From Brochothrix thermosphacta DSM 20171 = FSL F6-1036 (GTDB lineage: Bacteria > Bacillota > Bacilli > Lactobacillales > Listeriaceae): a stretch of 64,000 bases of DNA. Location: assembly GCF_036884295.1 (NCBI RefSeq), contig NZ_CP145608.1, forward strand, positions 124,001-188,000. Direction: 5' to 3'. Made by a program: the position numbers and the translations under genes. The stretch's first letter is position 1, and each line of letters starts with the position of its first letter. The notes under the pieces were generated by a model, which did not search any database, was not told the origin of the DNA, and was given only the letters and a program-made list of their open reading frames with translations. This document shows, piece after piece, positions 63,053-64,000 of the stretch.

Positions 63053-64000
63053 ATGTATGATCGATTACAGATGGTGGAAGATCGTTATGAATCACTCAAT
63101 GAATTATTGAGTGATCCAGCGGTAACAAGTGATACAAATAAATTGCGTGATTATTCGAAAGAGCAATCATCAATTGCTGAAACGGTTCGAGTTTACCGTC
63201 GTTATAAGGAAGTGCAAGAACAATTAGCAGGCGCAAAAGAGATGTTTAATGAGAAATTAGATGATGAAATGCGCGAAATGGTAAAAATGGAAGTAGCGGA
63301 ACTTGTGGAAGAAAATAGCGAGTTAGAGCAATCGCTTAAAATTCTATTATTACCAAAAGATCCCAATGATGATAAAAACGTTATTATTGAAATTCGTGGT
63401 GCAGCTGGTGGAGATGAAGCGGCGTTATTTGCCGGTGATTTATTTAATATGTATGCACGTTATGTTGAAAGTAAAGGCTGGAAAATTGAAGTGCTTGATT
63501 CAAACGAAACGGGCGTTGGGGGCTACAAGGAGGTATCAGCGATGATTACCGGCCAAGGTGCTTACTCTCGATTGAAGTATGAAAATGGCGCACACCGCGT
63601 ACAACGTGTACCTGAGACTGAATCTGGTGGTCGTATCCATACGTCAACTGCAACGGTGGCTGTAATGCCTGAAGCAGAAGAAGTAGATATTGAAATTGCT
63701 GATAATGATGTGCGTGTTGATATTTATCATGCAAGTGGCGCGGGTGGGCAACATGTTAATAAGACAGCATCAGCTGTTCGTTTAACTCACCTTCCGACAG
63801 GGATTGCTGTAGCGATGCAAGATGAGCGTTCACAGCTTAAGAACCGTGAAAAAGCATTTAAAGTATTACGTGCGCGTGTATATGATAAAATTTCATCTGA
63901 AATTCAAAGTGAAATCGATCAAAATCGTAAATCTGCTATTGGTACAGGTGACCGTTCAGAGCGTATTCGTACGTATAACTTCCCGCAAAATCGTGTAACA
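63053..64000 (+). CDS. prfA: Peptide chain release factor 1 (3' end outside window)
   Basis: RF1 ends translation at UAA and UAG codons. The first 316 codons are visible of about 355. The catalytic GGQ is at residues 231-233 in [12 protein letters not shown], and the anticodon-like PxT region lies before it. AAAGGAG precedes the ATG. The frame runs open to the window end. Not to be confused with the Listeria virulence regulator of the same name. Confidence 0.96.
   Translation, partial: MYDRLQMVEDRYESLNELLSDPAVTSDTNKLRDYSKEQSSIAETVRVYRRYKEVQEQLAGAKEMFNEKLDDEMREMVKMEVAELVEENSELEQSLKILLLPKDPNDDKNVIIEIRGAAGGDEAALFAGDLFNMYARYVESKGWKIEVLDSNETGVGGYKEVSAMITGQGAYSRLKYENGAHRVQRVPETESGGRIHTSTATVAVMPEAEEVDIEIADNDVRVDIYHASGAGGQHVNKTASAVRLTHLPTGIAVAMQDERSQLKNREKAFKVLRARVYDKISSEIQSEIDQNRKSAIGTGDRSERIRTYNFPQNRVT

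Overview
This is a low-GC Gram-positive chromosome segment. Gene order at both ends is that of Listeriaceae: spc/alpha ribosomal block to ecfA1-ecfA2-ecfT-truA-rplM-rpsI on the left, and lipL / HD protein / tautomerase / ywiB-argS-rpoE-pyrG ... murA2-rho-rpmE2-tdk-prfA on the right. With the 16S sequence this makes a Brochothrix-like organism the best guess. That is recognition from memory, not a database search.

Layout. 1-8861: end of secY, adk, infA, rpmJ, rpsM, rpsK, rpoA, rplQ, the ECF transporter energizing module (ecfA1, ecfA2, ecfT), truA and rplM-rpsI behind an L13-type leader. 8862-17870: a small basic protein, a MazG-like and a Nudix hydrolase, then an accessory glycoside cluster: an AraC regulator with a GH39-like domain and two GH3 enzymes. 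The first GH3 is membrane-anchored, has its domains in permuted order, and is broken by a -1 frameshift. A cre box overlaps the promoter. 17870-18530: three copies of a nested-hairpin repeat between convergent genes. 18530-24134: a glyoxalase-II-like hydrolase and, divergently, the MurNAc recycling operon murQ-murP-mupG-murR, with palindromes that look like MurR operators and a cre-like site. 24173-27778: a thiamin-precursor ECF transporter (ykoE-ykoD-ykoC type) under a TPP riboswitch, and divergent bioY under a BirA box. 27949-29763: a MecA-like class B penicillin-binding protein with a shortened middle region.

29997-46550 holds three tandem 16S-23S-5S operons with a repeat period of 5,396 bp. 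They appear identical except in the last 23S-5S spacer, and tRNA-Asn and tRNA-Thr follow. Three strong promoters precede the first operon and one precedes each of the others.

46600-50750 is mixed: an M20 peptidase/amidohydrolase, a two-domain VOC protein, a YxeA-like protein, a small HTH protein, and a lone ornithine carbamoyltransferase with an ARG-box-like operator. 50944-64000 is the housekeeping block, with the CTP-sensing pyrG attenuator and a 120-bp tandem repeat before tdk. The same small hairpin motif recurs in the 23S-5S spacers, the murP-mupG gap and the repeats before tdk, so a dispersed repeat family is present.

The window shows no transposase, CRISPR array or obvious defence system. 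The items most worth following up are the hairpin repeat families, the broken permuted GH3 with its unusual regulator, and the dense small-scale regulation of the vitamin, MurNAc and nucleotide genes.
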